In this document: piece after piece, positions 41,216 to 50,602 of the stretch
Layout: every line of letters begins with the position of its first letter
How positions within the stretch are numbered: the first letter of the stretch is position 1
Assembly: GCF_014084105.1 (NCBI RefSeq)
Contig: NZ_CP048289.1
Location: 567,922-631,921, forward strand
Length of the DNA stretch: 64,000 bases
Direction: 5' to 3'
Source of the DNA: Streptacidiphilus sp. P02-A3a
GTDB taxonomy: Bacteria; Actinomycetota; Actinomycetes; Streptomycetales; Streptomycetaceae
Notes under the pieces: model-generated
Told to the model about the DNA's origin: nothing
What the model saw: the letters and a program-made list of their open reading frames with translations, nothing else
Databases searched by the model: none
Made by a program: the position numbers and the translations under genes

Positions 41216-41757
41216 TCAGTGAGTGGTGCTCTCGGCGCGGAGGTTCCGGAGCACGGTGCCCAGGCGGCGGTTGCTGACGTGGATGCCCCGGTCGCGCAGG
41301 CCCGGCGCAGGGCGTCGCGGTTGAGTCGGCGTAGGTCGGCGGCGACCTCGCGGGCGACGGCCAGCAGGGCCTGATCGCCGGAATCCGGGGTCGCTCGCCG
41401 GACGGGGGGCCGCTGTGTGGAGGGCCGGTCCAGCAGGAGCCGGACGTCCAGCAGGTCCCAGACCGCCTCGGCCTCGGCCTGCTCCTGGCGTTCGAGGTCG
41501 ACCACTTCGGTCGCGTGCAGCAGCACGAGGTCGTCGAGGGCGTGGTCGGCGGAGCGGCACCGCTGCCAGGCTGCGTCGAGGTTGCGGCGGGCAGCCTGGG
41601 TCGCAGTGTCGGTCTGCGCGAGGCCGCCGAGCCGTCGCAGCACGATGGGCAGGACGGGGTCCTGGGAGCCGCCGGAGGGGTTGCCGTGCTGGAGTTCCTC
41701 CAGCGGGCGTCCGTACCGGTGCTCGACGAGGCGGCGGGTGTAGGTCGCGGTGGACAT
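41216..41757 (-). pseudogene. hypothetical protein with HTH-like end, frameshifted
   Basis: From ATG 41757 the frame reads well to DLRRLNRDALRR and then becomes an unlikely ACATGASTSATAAW run ending at 41203. In the other frame the same DNA gives GLRDRGIHVSNRRLGTVLRNL and then RAESTTH, stop 41216, a plausible DNA-binding end. Adding one C within GGGCCTG (around 41301-41304) restores it. The body has HALDDLVLLHATEVVDLERQ. It could be genuine decay or an assembly error. Confidence 0.55.
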
Positions 41758-41778
41758 GAAGGCGTCCTTTCTGAGGAA

Positions 41779-42603
41779 TCAGCGGGATCGGGTAGGTGCG
41801 GTGGTCGCACCTGCGAGGGGTGCGACGGCGGGATCGGCTGCGTCGTTGGAGATCGCGGCAGCGTTGCTGCTGCGGCTGAGGGCGGCGGACACACGCGGCG
41901 AGGCCGGTCGTGCCTCTCGCAGGGCGGCCTCGCCCTTCTCGGTGAGCGAGAGGAACTGGCCGGGTCGGTACAGGCTCTCGCTCGGGTCCTGGTCCAGTAG
42001 CCCGTCGGTGACCAGCCGCCGGACGGTTTCGGGCCAGACCGTCGGCCGCTGGCCGCGTCCGTCGGAGAGGTAGATGTAGCCGTAGACCGCGCTCTGGTGG
42101 AATCGCAGCCCGCCGGCCTCGACGGCTTCGAGGGCTCGGACCTGGCGATCCCCCGAGATGGCCCAGTCGTCGCTCCGGCCCGGGGCCTTTTCCTCTCCCA
42201 GGCTTTGGGCTGCTGCCTTCGAGGGCTGGGCGGCGTCTGCTTCGGGCAGGAGGCGGCGGTAGGCGGCTATGGCGCGGTCGAGCTGCTCGTATGCCGCTCC
42301 CCGGCGTGCGACGAGCAACTCGATCTGCGGGCCGGTGGTCCGCAGGATGCCGTCCCAGCCGCGCATGTCGGAGTGGGCGCCTTGGGCGATGGGAGCGAGC
42401 AGCTCGATGGCGGACTGGGCGGCGCGGGTGAGTTGGCCGTGCAGTTCGTCGACGTCGCGGGCGGCTTCGGCGACGATCCGGCCGACGAGGTCGAGCGGGT
42501 CGCGCAGTGGGTGGTTGTCGCTCAGTGCCCACGGGTCCTCGACGCCGAACTCCTCGGCTACCAGGTGGGCGCCGGGCTGCTTCGCCGCGTCGTGGGGGTT
42601 CAT
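41779..42603 (-). CDS. hypothetical protein with AALSRS tail motif
   Basis: 274 residues; the ATG overlaps the upstream stop. Helical sequence (VGRIVAEAARDVDELHGQLTR) precedes a winged-helix-like part at residues 160-230 (GGLRFHQSAVYGYIYLSDGRG, ETVRRLVTDGLLDQDP, FLSLTEKGEAALREA). At 237-245 comes RVSAALSRS, followed by 29 Ala/Pro-rich residues ending in TRSR. Function unknown. Confidence 0.65.
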   Translation of the reverse strand: MNPHDAAKQPGAHLVAEEFGVEDPWALSDNHPLRDPLDLVGRIVAEAARDVDELHGQLTRAAQSAIELLAPIAQGAHSDMRGWDGILRTTGPQIELLVARRGAAYEQLDRAIAAYRRLLPEADAAQPSKAAAQSLGEEKAPGRSDDWAISGDRQVRALEAVEAGGLRFHQSAVYGYIYLSDGRGQRPTVWPETVRRLVTDGLLDQDPSESLYRPGQFLSLTEKGEAALREARPASPRVSAALSRSSNAAAISNDAADPAVAPLAGATTAPTRSR

Positions 42604-43268
42604 TCGGCTGCCTCCATCCGCGCGAGCAGCGAACGGACCAGGGTGGGCAGGCTGTTGGGGCCGTCGCTGATCCAGACATGGTCGGTCGCTTCAGCGAGGA
42701 CGTATGTGGCGTCTTCGAGGAGGCCGCTGGAGATCTCCATGCAGGCGTCGGTGATCCGGGAGGCGGCGAGCAGTGACTGGGAGAGCACCTCGACGTAGTC
42801 GCCGGGCGGGAGACCGGCGGCCTCGGCGGCGATGCGGATGGCCGCCAGCTCCGGCGCGCTGAAGTCGAAGTCGAGCTCGTCGCCCTCGTGTGCGACGGCG
42901 GGTGCGGCAAGGGCTGTGTCCGGCGGGTTCGTGGGGATGCCCACGCGGGTGCAGATCTGGTCGATCGAGGTGGTCAGCTCGGCGAGCGACTCGGTGAGCC
43001 ATCCCAGCGCGGAGGCGTAGGAGGCCAGGGTGAACAGACCTGCTGGCGTGGCGGGGAGCGGCTCGTCGGCCACGAACCCTTCGAGCCGCTCGTTCAACTC
43101 GCAGACCACCTGCGGGCCGGCGGACAGTGCTCCCAGCACGGGGTGCAGGTAGGAGTGGCTGGGGGGCGTCGGGTATTCGGCGGTGAGGATCCCGGAGACG
43201 CTCTGCGCGGCGTTGGCCAGGAGGTCGGCCAGTTCGGTGCGGGGCAGGGGGGCGCGGTTGGCGTTCAT
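42600..43268 (-). CDS. hypothetical protein
   Basis: 222 residues from ATG 43268. It is Leu/Ala-rich and helical (AQSVSGILTAEYPTPPSHSYL, LTESLAELTTSIDQICTRVG, ITDACMEISSGLLEDATYVLA). No family was recognised. It is coupled to its neighbours by ATGA overlaps on both sides, so it belongs to the same transcript. Confidence 0.6.
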   Translation of the reverse strand: MNANRAPLPRTELADLLANAAQSVSGILTAEYPTPPSHSYLHPVLGALSAGPQVVCELNERLEGFVADEPLPATPAGLFTLASYASALGWLTESLAELTTSIDQICTRVGIPTNPPDTALAAPAVAHEGDELDFDFSAPELAAIRIAAEAAGLPPGDYVEVLSQSLLAASRITDACMEISSGLLEDATYVLAEATDHVWISDGPNSLPTLVRSLLARMEAAE

Positions 43269-43741
43269 CGTTGGGGAGCCTTTCGGGAAGCGGAAGCGGA
43301 GGGCTGGGGTGCTGCTGGCGCAATGGCGGGGGCGGCTGCCGTCTGGTCGGCAGTGCGGGGGGACCGGGACCGGGCGGCCTGCACGCGCGCCTCGGTGGCG
43401 GACTCCGGTTCGGTGTCCGGGTGGGGGCCGGTGCGCAGGTGGGCCGAGTTGTAGACCGCGTAGTCCTTCCGGCTGCCGGCGGCGACGAGGTAGATCTCGC
43501 GCTTGTGGGTCGAGGTGGGCGGGGCCGGGCGGAACTGGATGACCATGCGGTAGGAGACGGACGGGTCGACGTAGACCTTGTGGAACCCTGCGAGTCGGCC
43601 TTTCAGCGGTAGGCAGTCGTCGCTTCCGTGGACCAGGTTCTGCAGCTCCAACAGTGCCAAGTCACGAATCTTGTCGGGGAGTTCCCGCAGGTCCGCGATG
43701 GCGTCCGGGTGGGCGGCGAAGGCGAAACGGGCGCGGCTCAC
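43265..43741 (-). CDS. RelE/ParE-like fold protein with a C-terminal tail
   Basis: 158 residues from GTG 43741. IADLRELPDKIRDLALLELQ, CLPLKGRLAGFHKVYVDPSV and SYRMVIQF, then REIYLVAAGSRKDYAVYNSA and HLRT follow the RelE/YoeB strand order with the usual R...Y..A..R end. No antitoxin gene is adjacent, so it may be a solitary or repurposed toxin fold. Residues 119-127 are RVQAARSRS, followed by an Ala/Pro tail ending in APQR. Confidence 0.6.
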   Translation of the reverse strand: MSRARFAFAAHPDAIADLRELPDKIRDLALLELQNLVHGSDDCLPLKGRLAGFHKVYVDPSVSYRMVIQFRPAPPTSTHKREIYLVAAGSRKDYAVYNSAHLRTGPHPDTEPESATEARVQAARSRSPRTADQTAAAPAIAPAAPQPSASASRKAPQR

Positions 43742-44499
43742 ATCGACCTGCCGGGGGTCGGCCGGGCAGGGACGCTGGCGGGGGCTTCTACGCTGGGTCC
43801 GGTGCCGGGGCTTGTGGTGGAGCCGGCAGAGCGGGCGAGAGCTGCGCGGGTCCGCAGGACAGCGGGATCACCGCGGTATTCCGGCGGCTCCGGCAGGGGA
43901 GTGTCGCGGTCGTCCAGCCACTGAAGTGCTGCGTCCTCGTCGGGAAAGGCCCCTTCACGCACGGTGTAGGAGTCGGCGGCCAGGTCCGCTTCTTCCAGGA
44001 AGACGCGGATCGGGTCTTGGGAGGCGAGGGAGTCGCGGACCATCGTCCACGTCTCGTAGGGGTAGCCGTCGCTGGTCAGGGTGTCCAGGACCTTGTATCG
44101 GTCCCCTGAGTTGCGGATCTGCTGCTCGACGCGGATGGTCTGGTCGTCCGCCGGTTGCACGAAGTCGCTGCTGAGCCGTGTGATCGGACCGGGCGGGCAG
44201 CCGCGTTCTATGAGCCAGTTCTGGGCGAAGCCCAGCGCGGCGTGGTTCTCGGACTCGACGGTGAAGGTCCGGGCATCGAGGTCCCGGGCGATCTTGACGG
44301 CGACGAGCTGGGGACTACCGGGCACGCCCCAGGTCATCGAACGGTCGTGGACTACGAAGAAGCTGTGCGAGCCGTTCGGGGTGGTGTGGTGCTCGGCCAC
44401 CAGGGTCAGATCGCCGGGCCACATCATGCTCTCCGCGAATTCGGATTCCTCGTCGCCAGGCATGAGACCGTCGAGCCGGAAGTCGGGTTCGCCGTTCAT
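43738..44499 (-). CDS. hypothetical protein with AALARS tail motif
   Basis: 253 residues from ATG 44499. The ordered part (LTLVAEHHTTPNGSHSFFVVH, VAVKIARDLDARTFTVESEN, YKVLDTLTSDGYPYETWTMV) is alpha/beta. At 216-224 it has RTRAALARS, followed by 29 residues ending in PGRSM. No family was recognised. Confidence 0.65.
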   Translation of the reverse strand: MNGEPDFRLDGLMPGDEESEFAESMMWPGDLTLVAEHHTTPNGSHSFFVVHDRSMTWGVPGSPQLVAVKIARDLDARTFTVESENHAALGFAQNWLIERGCPPGPITRLSSDFVQPADDQTIRVEQQIRNSGDRYKVLDTLTSDGYPYETWTMVRDSLASQDPIRVFLEEADLAADSYTVREGAFPDEDAALQWLDDRDTPLPEPPEYRGDPAVLRTRAALARSAGSTTSPGTGPSVEAPASVPARPTPGRSM

Positions 44500-45104
44500 G
44501 CCGCCAGTCCGAACTGCTCGGGCGCGGGGGTGGCCAGCACGCGGTGGTTGGGCCGGGTCGGGCTGGTTGTGCACGCGGCGAAGGGGCCGTCGGGAGCGCG
44601 GAGGTGCACCAGGGCCTGGTCCAGGTGGTCGCGGTGCCACGTCGAGGGACCGGACAGGCCGGCCTCGGCGTCGGTGAGTTGCTGCCAGGCCAGCCAGAGG
44701 GCGTGCAGCCGGGCCACGGCTTCGGGGTGTTCGTGCCACTGGGTGCACCACGGGCGGATGGTGCTGATCTCCCGGCCGTACACGGGCAGGAAGAGGTAGC
44801 TCACCCAGTTGCTGAGCGCGGCCAGTTCGACGGCGTACGCCTCCCCGCCTAGGGCGAGGATGAACACTGAGGTGGGGCCGGCGTCCTGCTCGAGCTCTGC
44901 TTCCCCGTCGGGCGGGGAAGCAGAGCCGGTCGACTGGGGGTCTGCGGCCACGAGAGCGGGCTCGGAGCCGAGGCGGTCGAGGATGACGCCGTGCTGCCTT
45001 ACCTCGGCCATGGTCTTGGCGAGGGTGCTGACGAGGTCGTCGAGATCCCCGTCCGGAACGCGGAAGGGCTCGGTGGCGGGGGTGGTCTTGCTGGGGTCGG
45101 ACAT
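44496..45104 (-). CDS. DUF4913-family protein
   Basis: About 202 residues from ATG 45104 (GGAG upstream); ATG 45119 is also in frame. The core LSNWVSYLFLPVYGREISTIR followed by WCTQWHEHPEAVARLHALWLAW and STWHRDHLDQAL is the DUF4913 pattern, widespread on actinomycete conjugative elements and of unknown function. The end (PEQFGLAA) lacks the basic tail of its neighbours. Confidence 0.8.
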   Translation of the reverse strand: MSDPSKTTPATEPFRVPDGDLDDLVSTLAKTMAEVRQHGVILDRLGSEPALVAADPQSTGSASPPDGEAELEQDAGPTSVFILALGGEAYAVELAALSNWVSYLFLPVYGREISTIRPWCTQWHEHPEAVARLHALWLAWQQLTDAEAGLSGPSTWHRDHLDQALVHLRAPDGPFAACTTSPTRPNHRVLATPAPEQFGLAA

Positions 45105-45142
45105 GGGGGCTTGCTCCATCTGTGGGACGGCGACATAGGGAG

Positions 45143-45189
45143 AGGATCCGGAGAATCCGCGATTTGGCCGTGCCGGGAAATTCCGGTAG
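45143..45189. repeat. 47-bp intergenic repeat, copy a
   Basis: It begins AGGATCCGGAGAATCCGCG, has TTTGGCC in the middle and ends CCGGTAG. Two further copies (52158-52204, 55391-55437) align without gaps. It precedes the DUF4913 gene. Confidence 0.65.
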
Positions 45190-45196
45190 GGGAGCG

Positions 45197-46385
45197 CTAC
45201 GGCGCCGTGCAGCGAGGGCAGCGAGGGAAGGGAGGTGCCAGCAACTGCACTGCTCGGGTGGCCTGTTGGGGGACGACGCCGTTACCGAGCGCGGTGAGCT
45301 GGGCGGGTCGGCCGAGCCCGGGGGTGGCGGTCACCCAGCCGGGTTCGAGGCCCTGCATCCACTCCACGAAGTCGGCGCGCAGCCGCCCGGCCCCGTCGGT
45401 GGGCGCCGGCGCGGGGCGGGTGAGCGTCTCCCATCGGGTGATGGCGCCGGCGTAGGGCCCCCATCGCCCGTCCGTTCCTCGGTCTGCGTCCACAGCGGCA
45501 GGACCACTGCTGACAGGGGCGGTCGCCAGCCCTTGCCGGGGCGGCGGCCCGGGGTGCCGGTGTCGGAGGCTCGCGGGGTGGGCAGCAGCGATGCCGCCGC
45601 GCTGGGCAGGGTCATGTCCCCGTTGCCGTGCCGCTGGTTGGGCGAGCCCTTGGTCCCGTCCGACGCCTTCGGGGTCGGCAGCAGCAGCCACTCCACCTCG
45701 TCGGCCAGGTTCGGGCCGTGGCCCCCGCTCTTGCGCTTCGCCGGGTGCTGGGAGCCGCCGTTCCTGCCGATGTTGCTGGTCGGTGTCTTGAGCAGGGTGC
45801 CCGGCGGGCCAGGCGGTGAGGAAGGTGCGCTCGCGGCGGTGCGGGGCTCCGATGTCGGAGGCGCGAAGCACGAGCCAGCGTGTGTCGTACCCGAGGTCGG
45901 CCAGGGATCCGAGTACGGCACCGAGTGCCCGCAGAGGAGGCTGACCTGGGGCGTCTCCCAGACACCACGGGCAGGGTTCCACGTCGCCAGGGGCACCGGC
46001 GGGTGAGGTGAGGAGGCCGCGCACATTCTCGATCACAACCAAGCAGGGTCGGAGGGCCTCGACTGCACGGGCGACGTGCAGCCACAGCCCCGAGCGGGTC
46101 TGGGAGTTGAGTCCGGCGCGGCGGCCGGCGACCGAGACGTCTTTGACAGGGGAATCCGGCCGTCAGGACGCACACCCGCGGGACGAGGGACCAGTCCGTG
46201 GTGGTGATGTCGCCCAGGTTGGGCACTCCGGGCCAGTGGCGGGCCAGGATGCGGGAGGCGTCGTGATTGACCTCGGCGTGCCAGGCCAGCGTGCCGCCGA
46301 GGGCGGCTTGCACTCCGAGGTCGAGTCCGCCGTATCCCGAGCAGAGCGAGCCGATCAACGGCGGGAGGGCGATGGTGGTCTGCAT
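45197..46385 (-). pseudogene. DNA cytosine-5 methyltransferase with three frameshifts
   Basis: The start at ATG 46385 gives LIGSLCSGYGGLDLGVQAALG (SAM motif I) and reaches the catalytic FPCQ. There an extra A (CAAAGAC, plus 46141-46144) shifts the frame; DVSVAGRRAGLNSQTRSGLW and VIENVRGLL continue in the next. A second shift near 45800-45805 moves to LLKTPTSNIGRNGG and WLLLPTPKASDG, and a third near 45455-45475 returns to GRWGPYAGAITRWE and the final LTALGNGVVPQQA. All usual C5 methylase blocks are present but split, so no full product can be made as sequenced. Confidence 0.85.
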
Positions 46386-46386
46386 G

Positions 46387-47664
46387 TCACCGGCTCCGCG
46401 TCGTGCGGGCCGCAGAAGCCAGGGCACGCAGGCCCAGGGCATCGGAGATGGGGTCGTTGTTCACGGCGGATTCCAAGGGGGAGGACGGGCGATGGGCTGG
46501 GGGGTGGGGTTCAGCTGTGGCTGCGCGAAGGGGTCGCGCGGAGGCCGGAGCGGACGCGGAACCGAGCCGCTCCGAGGGCGGGGCGGAAGCGCGCGGTGTG
46601 CTGCGGGCGAGAGCGGCGTGCACCCGCGCACCGGGTGGGCCGCTCGGCGAAGACGCGGAGGGTGTGGGAGTTGGGCGGCCGTTCGCGATCTGCCAGCGGG
46701 CACGGACCTCGTCCAGTGGGCCGAGGGCGTGCAGGGCGTGGTTGATGAGCGGTCCGGGGGCCAGGGCCTCGTTCTCCGCCAGGGCCCGGATGACGCGTGC
46801 GGAGGTGGCCGCCGTGCGTGTGATCGAGGAGCGCATGACCTGCTCGCCGAGCCATTCGGCACTGCCGGGATCAAGACCGCCGCAGATGGCCATGACCTGG
46901 TCGCCCGACAGCGTGCCGTCGGCCAGCAGCCCCCGCCGCTGGGCTTCCCAGAGCACGGTGATCCGATCGAGGGGCTCGCCCCGGTGGTGCAGCGCGCCGA
47001 GGCAGCGGTAGAGCTGGCCGTGGGCCGGGTCGGCGAAGTCGTCCGGCCGCAGCCAGCCCACCACCTCGTCCATGGTCCCCGGCCGGTCGGTCAGAGCGGC
47101 CAGCAGGAACCGCTCGTCCTGGGCGACCTGCTCGGCCCGAACCGGCGGCGCGACGACCGGGGCAGTGGCCGGCGCGACCGGGCGCGGTTCGGAGCCCCAA
47201 CGCCGGGCGAGGTCGCCGAGTACGCCGGTCAGCACGTCGGCATGGTGCAGCGCCCCCTCGGCCTCGCCTTGCAGGGCGTCGGCGCGAGCGGCCTGGTGCA
47301 GGCGGATCGCGTGCTCGGTGACGCTGCGGTGGATCGCGCCCTCCAGCACCATGCGGCCGTACAACGGAGCGTGTGCGGGGCGCGGGCAGGCCGCGATCAG
47401 CGCGTGGGCGTACTCCGGGGCCAGCCCGCGCACGTGGAGGCCGGCCTCGGCGACCGCGTCGGTCACCCAGGACAGCGGTACGACCTCCTCGGTCGTCAGC
47501 GCGGGGTGCCCGTCTGCCTGGAGCTTGCGCAGAGCGGCGAACAGGGCCTGGTGGACCGGGCGGTAGAAGTGATCCGGCGCGAGCCAGTCCAGGCGCGAGA
47601 GCTGGACCGGGTCGAGCAGCACAGCGCCGAGCAGCGCCCGCTCGGCGCCCAGCAGCGGGTTCAT
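46387..47664 (-). CDS. protein with two DnaB-N-terminal-like domains
   Basis: 425 residues from ATG 47664. Two copies of the helicase N-domain pattern are present: AERALLGAVLLDPVQLSRLDW with FYRPVHQALFAAL, and DERFLLAALTDRPGTMDEVVGWL with FADPAHGQLYRCLGAL. There is no Walker motif, so it lacks the motor domain. It may recruit or hold primase or helicase for conjugative replication. The C-terminal 100 residues are disordered, include RVHAALARS and end in ARTTRSR. One base separates it from the methyltransferase. Confidence 0.7.
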   Translation of the reverse strand: MNPLLGAERALLGAVLLDPVQLSRLDWLAPDHFYRPVHQALFAALRKLQADGHPALTTEEVVPLSWVTDAVAEAGLHVRGLAPEYAHALIAACPRPAHAPLYGRMVLEGAIHRSVTEHAIRLHQAARADALQGEAEGALHHADVLTGVLGDLARRWGSEPRPVAPATAPVVAPPVRAEQVAQDERFLLAALTDRPGTMDEVVGWLRPDDFADPAHGQLYRCLGALHHRGEPLDRITVLWEAQRRGLLADGTLSGDQVMAICGGLDPGSAEWLGEQVMRSSITRTAATSARVIRALAENEALAPGPLINHALHALGPLDEVRARWQIANGRPTPTPSASSPSGPPGARVHAALARSTPRASAPPSERLGSASAPASARPLRAATAEPHPPAHRPSSPLESAVNNDPISDALGLRALASAARTTRSR

Positions 47665-47891
47665 CGCTGACCTCCGGCCTCGGCGGCGGGGGGCTCGTTC
47701 TGCCGGGTCCGCAGGTCGGCGACCGCCTGGTCGGCAGCGGCCAGCGCCGTGGCGAACTTGTCCAGCACGCTGGTGAACACGGGATCGGTGGCGAGGATCG
47801 CGCCGGCACCGCTGACCAGCCACCACTGGCCGTCGCGCAGAACGACGGGCGAGTGGACGACAGACCCCGGAGGCGGGGTGGGCGCGCTCAT
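47661..47891 (-). CDS. small hypothetical protein
   Basis: 76 residues from ATG 47891. A beta-type start (VVLRDGQWWLVSGAGAILATD) is followed by a helix (LDKFATALAAADQAVADLRTR). It overlaps both neighbours by four bases, so it is translated with the coupling protein and the DnaB-N-like protein. No family was recognised. Confidence 0.6.
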   Translation of the reverse strand: MSAPTPPPGSVVHSPVVLRDGQWWLVSGAGAILATDPVFTSVLDKFATALAAADQAVADLRTRQNEPPAAEAGGQR

Positions 47892-49676
47892 GCCGACAGC
47901 CCGAAGTCGTCGCGGCCCACGGTCTTGGCGAGGGCCCGTTCAGTGATCGCCCTCGTCGCGCGGGCCGAGGCCGGGCCCACCACCTTGGCGGACGGCTCCT
48001 TGTACCAGGGCCGCAGGTCGAGCATGGCCACCCGGATGCCGGTGGCCAGGAGCAGTGCCCGGCCCTTGGGCAGGGCGCGGATGGCGTCCGGGGGCAGGAT
48101 CCGCTCGGTGCGCATGCTCACCGAGGTGGACTTGCCGCCGTCGCTGGTGGACACCGAGGTGGTCTGGACGTCGTGGTCGCCCACCTGCCTGCTGAGGCGG
48201 TCGGCGAAGTCGGCGTCGTCGATGCCGCTTCCGATGATCTTGACGGTCGCGGCGCTCCACAGGGCGTCCATCCCGGCCTCGCCCCAGCAGCGCTGGCCCT
48301 GCCGGTATGACTGCAGGATGGTGATCGGGATGACGCCGCGTGAGCCCAGGTGCGAGTAGAGGTCGGGCAGGTCGCTGATGCGGCAGACGTTGGCGGCCTC
48401 GTCCAGGACGCACAGTGCGGGCGGGTCCAGGCGACCGCCGGAGCGTTCGGCGACGACGACGGCGGCGCGCATCACGGCGTCGGCGGCAGCCGCGATGATC
48501 GCGCTCGCGCTTCCGCCGCCGTCCTTGCTGAGCAGGTACAAGGTGTCGCGGGAGGTGGCGAAGTCGAACGGCCGGAACTGCGGCAGGGCCGGGTCGGGGG
48601 TGACCCAGGCGGCGACCTCGGGGTCCAGCAGGCAGCTCGCGTACTGCCGCGCGGTCTCATAGATGCCGTCCCTGGTCTCGGTCGCACCCGAGACGGTGCC
48701 CTGGAGCTGGGCGGCCACCGCTTCGTGGCCGGCATCGGTGAGCAGGTCCACCGGAGTGCGGTCGGCGGGGGAGGCGAGCCAGGCCAGGACGTCGGTGATC
48801 GGGCGCCGGTGGCTGGCGGCTGCCAGGAAGAGACCGCCGAGGGTGTTGCTCGCGGCGGTGGACCAGAAGTCGGAGCCGTTCGACTCGTCAACGCTGGCGG
48901 CGACGAAGTGCCCGGCGAGACGCTTCGCCCCGGCCAGGTCGTGGGCGTCGGCCAGGATGTCCCACCACATCTCGCGCGGGTGGTGCGCGATCTGCTGCGG
49001 GTCCAGCGTCCAGATCGCGCCGACCTGCGCACGGGCGTCGACCGTCGCGGTGAAGGCATCGTTGGCGGCCTTGTTCGAGGTCAGCAGCACCGGGCCGGGG
49101 GCGGCGAGGATCGCCGGGATCGCCAGCCCGCTGGTCTTGCCGCTTCGCGGGGCCATGATCGCGACGATCACGTCCTCCCAGGAGGCGCGGACTTCGGCGC
49201 GGCCCGGGGAGAGGGTGCCGAGCAGGATGCCTCGGTCGTCGGGAGCGACCTCTTTTACACTCCCGGCCGCTCAGGGACGGCCGCAGGCTCCGGGCCTTGG
49301 CGGTGATCTCCTTGTCCAGCAGCGGGGCGAGGTCGGCCTTGCGGGCGAGGCCGTTGTTCGCACCGCCGCGCAGTCGCATCCACAGGACGAGGCCGGAGAC
49401 GGTGAGGCCGACGGACAGCAGGCCGGGGATGATCCGCGCGCCGACGAGCAGGGCGGTGGGGCCCAGGTGCGGCCACAGCACGCCAGGGTGCAGCAGGGCA
49501 TCAGTGACCTTGAAGGACGCCCAAGGACCTGTGCCGACGAGGGAGTTGCTGATGTTCCCGGTCAGCCAAGCCAGGGAACCGAAGGCGAGGGCGATGCCGA
49601 GGACGCCGAAGAGGCAGGACAGGAGCGCGTCGGACCCGGTGGTGGTCGAGGGCGCGCTGGTACGCGGTGCGGGCAT
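47888..49676 (-). CDS. VirD4/TraG-type coupling protein, split by a +1 frameshift
   Basis: ATG 49676 opens a frame with two hydrophobic N-terminal segments (LLSCLFGVLGIALAFGSLAWL, LLSVGLTVSGLVLWM) up to GREC. The DNA TGTAAAAGAGG (plus-strand TTTT at 49252-49255) then shifts it. One A fewer gives KEVAPDDRGILLG and on to Walker A (IMAPRSGKTSG), CVLDEAANV (Walker B) and ILQSYRQGQ. About 595 residues in total. It would deliver DNA and proteins to the secretion channel. As sequenced only the ATPase part from GTG 49171 (427 residues, no membrane anchor) is made. Recoding or assembly error is possible. Confidence 0.8.
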
Positions 49677-49713
49677 GGTAGTTCCAGGGGACTGGCGCGG
49701 GCGGACGGTGGAA

Positions 49714-49763
49714 GCGGGGCACGCGGCGCTCTTGTGCTGGTCATCGGGGTAGCTCCTGTTCGG
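49714..49763 (-). promoter_or_regulatory. leader repeat upstream of the coupling-protein gene
   Basis: GCGGGGCACGCGGCGCTCTT followed by TG, TCATCG and CTCCTGTTCGG matches, with about 80% identity, the leader at 60388-60437. Both lie 30-90 bases upstream of transfer genes whose start regions also share CATGGT(A/G)GTTCCAG-like DNA. It may be a shared promoter or operator. Confidence 0.5.
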
Positions 49764-49784
49764 GTGGAGGGTTGGCGGACGGGA

Positions 49785-50456
49785 CTATCGAGTGCGGGGC
49801 GCGCGAGACGGCGACGAGTTGGCGGGCATTTCCGCGGTCCTGGCCGAGGGTGTTGTGCGTCGGGCAGCGGCCTGCGGTGAGGAGGTGCGGGCGGCTCGCT
49901 GCCGATTTACCTCGGGGGCCTGGTCAGCTGGCGAAGCGGTCTCGGTTTCTGGGCCGGCGCTGAGGACGTCGCTGAGCAACTCCCTGGTGCGCAGGACCCT
50001 GACCCTGTCGTGGTGGCGGGGGTCGGTGCGCTCGGCGGGACAGGAGACGAGCCTGTCCTCGGCGATCTCCAATGTCTCCTGGACGTCGCGGAGCATGTCG
50101 TGCGCGGCGGCCAGGTAGGTCCACGTCTCGAAGGTCGGATTGTGGTGCGGGTCATCGAACTGGAGACGGGCTCGGGTCCAGTCAGCGGCGGCAGCGACGA
50201 GTTCGGTCAGCTGCGGTACGGCTCCGGTGAGAGCACCGTTGACCTCTTCGATGATTGCGGCGACCTCGTTCGGTGACGCGTCCTCGGTGAGGCGGGCGAT
50301 CATTCCAGGTACGGAGTACGGGTCGGCCGACGGATGGGGGAGGAAGCGGGCCTGCAAGGGCGGCTCTGCGGGCGTTCCGCCGCCGTGGGCCAGGCGGATG
50401 TTGTGGGCCATGGCTGCGCCGACGGCCTCGCCGATACTCGTGTAGTACTCAGGCAC
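49785..50456 (-). CDS. hypothetical protein with Arg-rich tail
   Basis: 223 residues from GTG 50456 with AGGAGAG upstream. Helical sequence (TSIGEAVGAAMAHNIRLAHGG, MIARLTEDASPNEVAAIIEEV, ETWTYLAAAHDMLRDVQETL) precedes RQRAARTSS about 30 residues from the end and a terminus APRTR. It lies between the coupling protein and the relaxase-like genes. Function unknown. Confidence 0.6.
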   Translation of the reverse strand: MPEYYTSIGEAVGAAMAHNIRLAHGGGTPAEPPLQARFLPHPSADPYSVPGMIARLTEDASPNEVAAIIEEVNGALTGAVPQLTELVAAAADWTRARLQFDDPHHNPTFETWTYLAAAHDMLRDVQETLEIAEDRLVSCPAERTDPRHHDRVRVLRTRELLSDVLSAGPETETASPADQAPEVNRQRAARTSSPQAAARRTTPSARTAEMPANSSPSRAPRTR

Positions 50457-50602
50457 GGTCTCTCCTTGGTCGTGTGCTGGCTGGCGGGGCCGGTGAGGAG
50501 CAGAGCAGCGCGGGCTCCCCACCGCGTGGGTGGACTCCTGGTCCGCCGGTCTGCTGACGCAGGCAGGCGGCGCGATGGCTGCCCTTTGGCGTGGGAGGGC
50601 GG

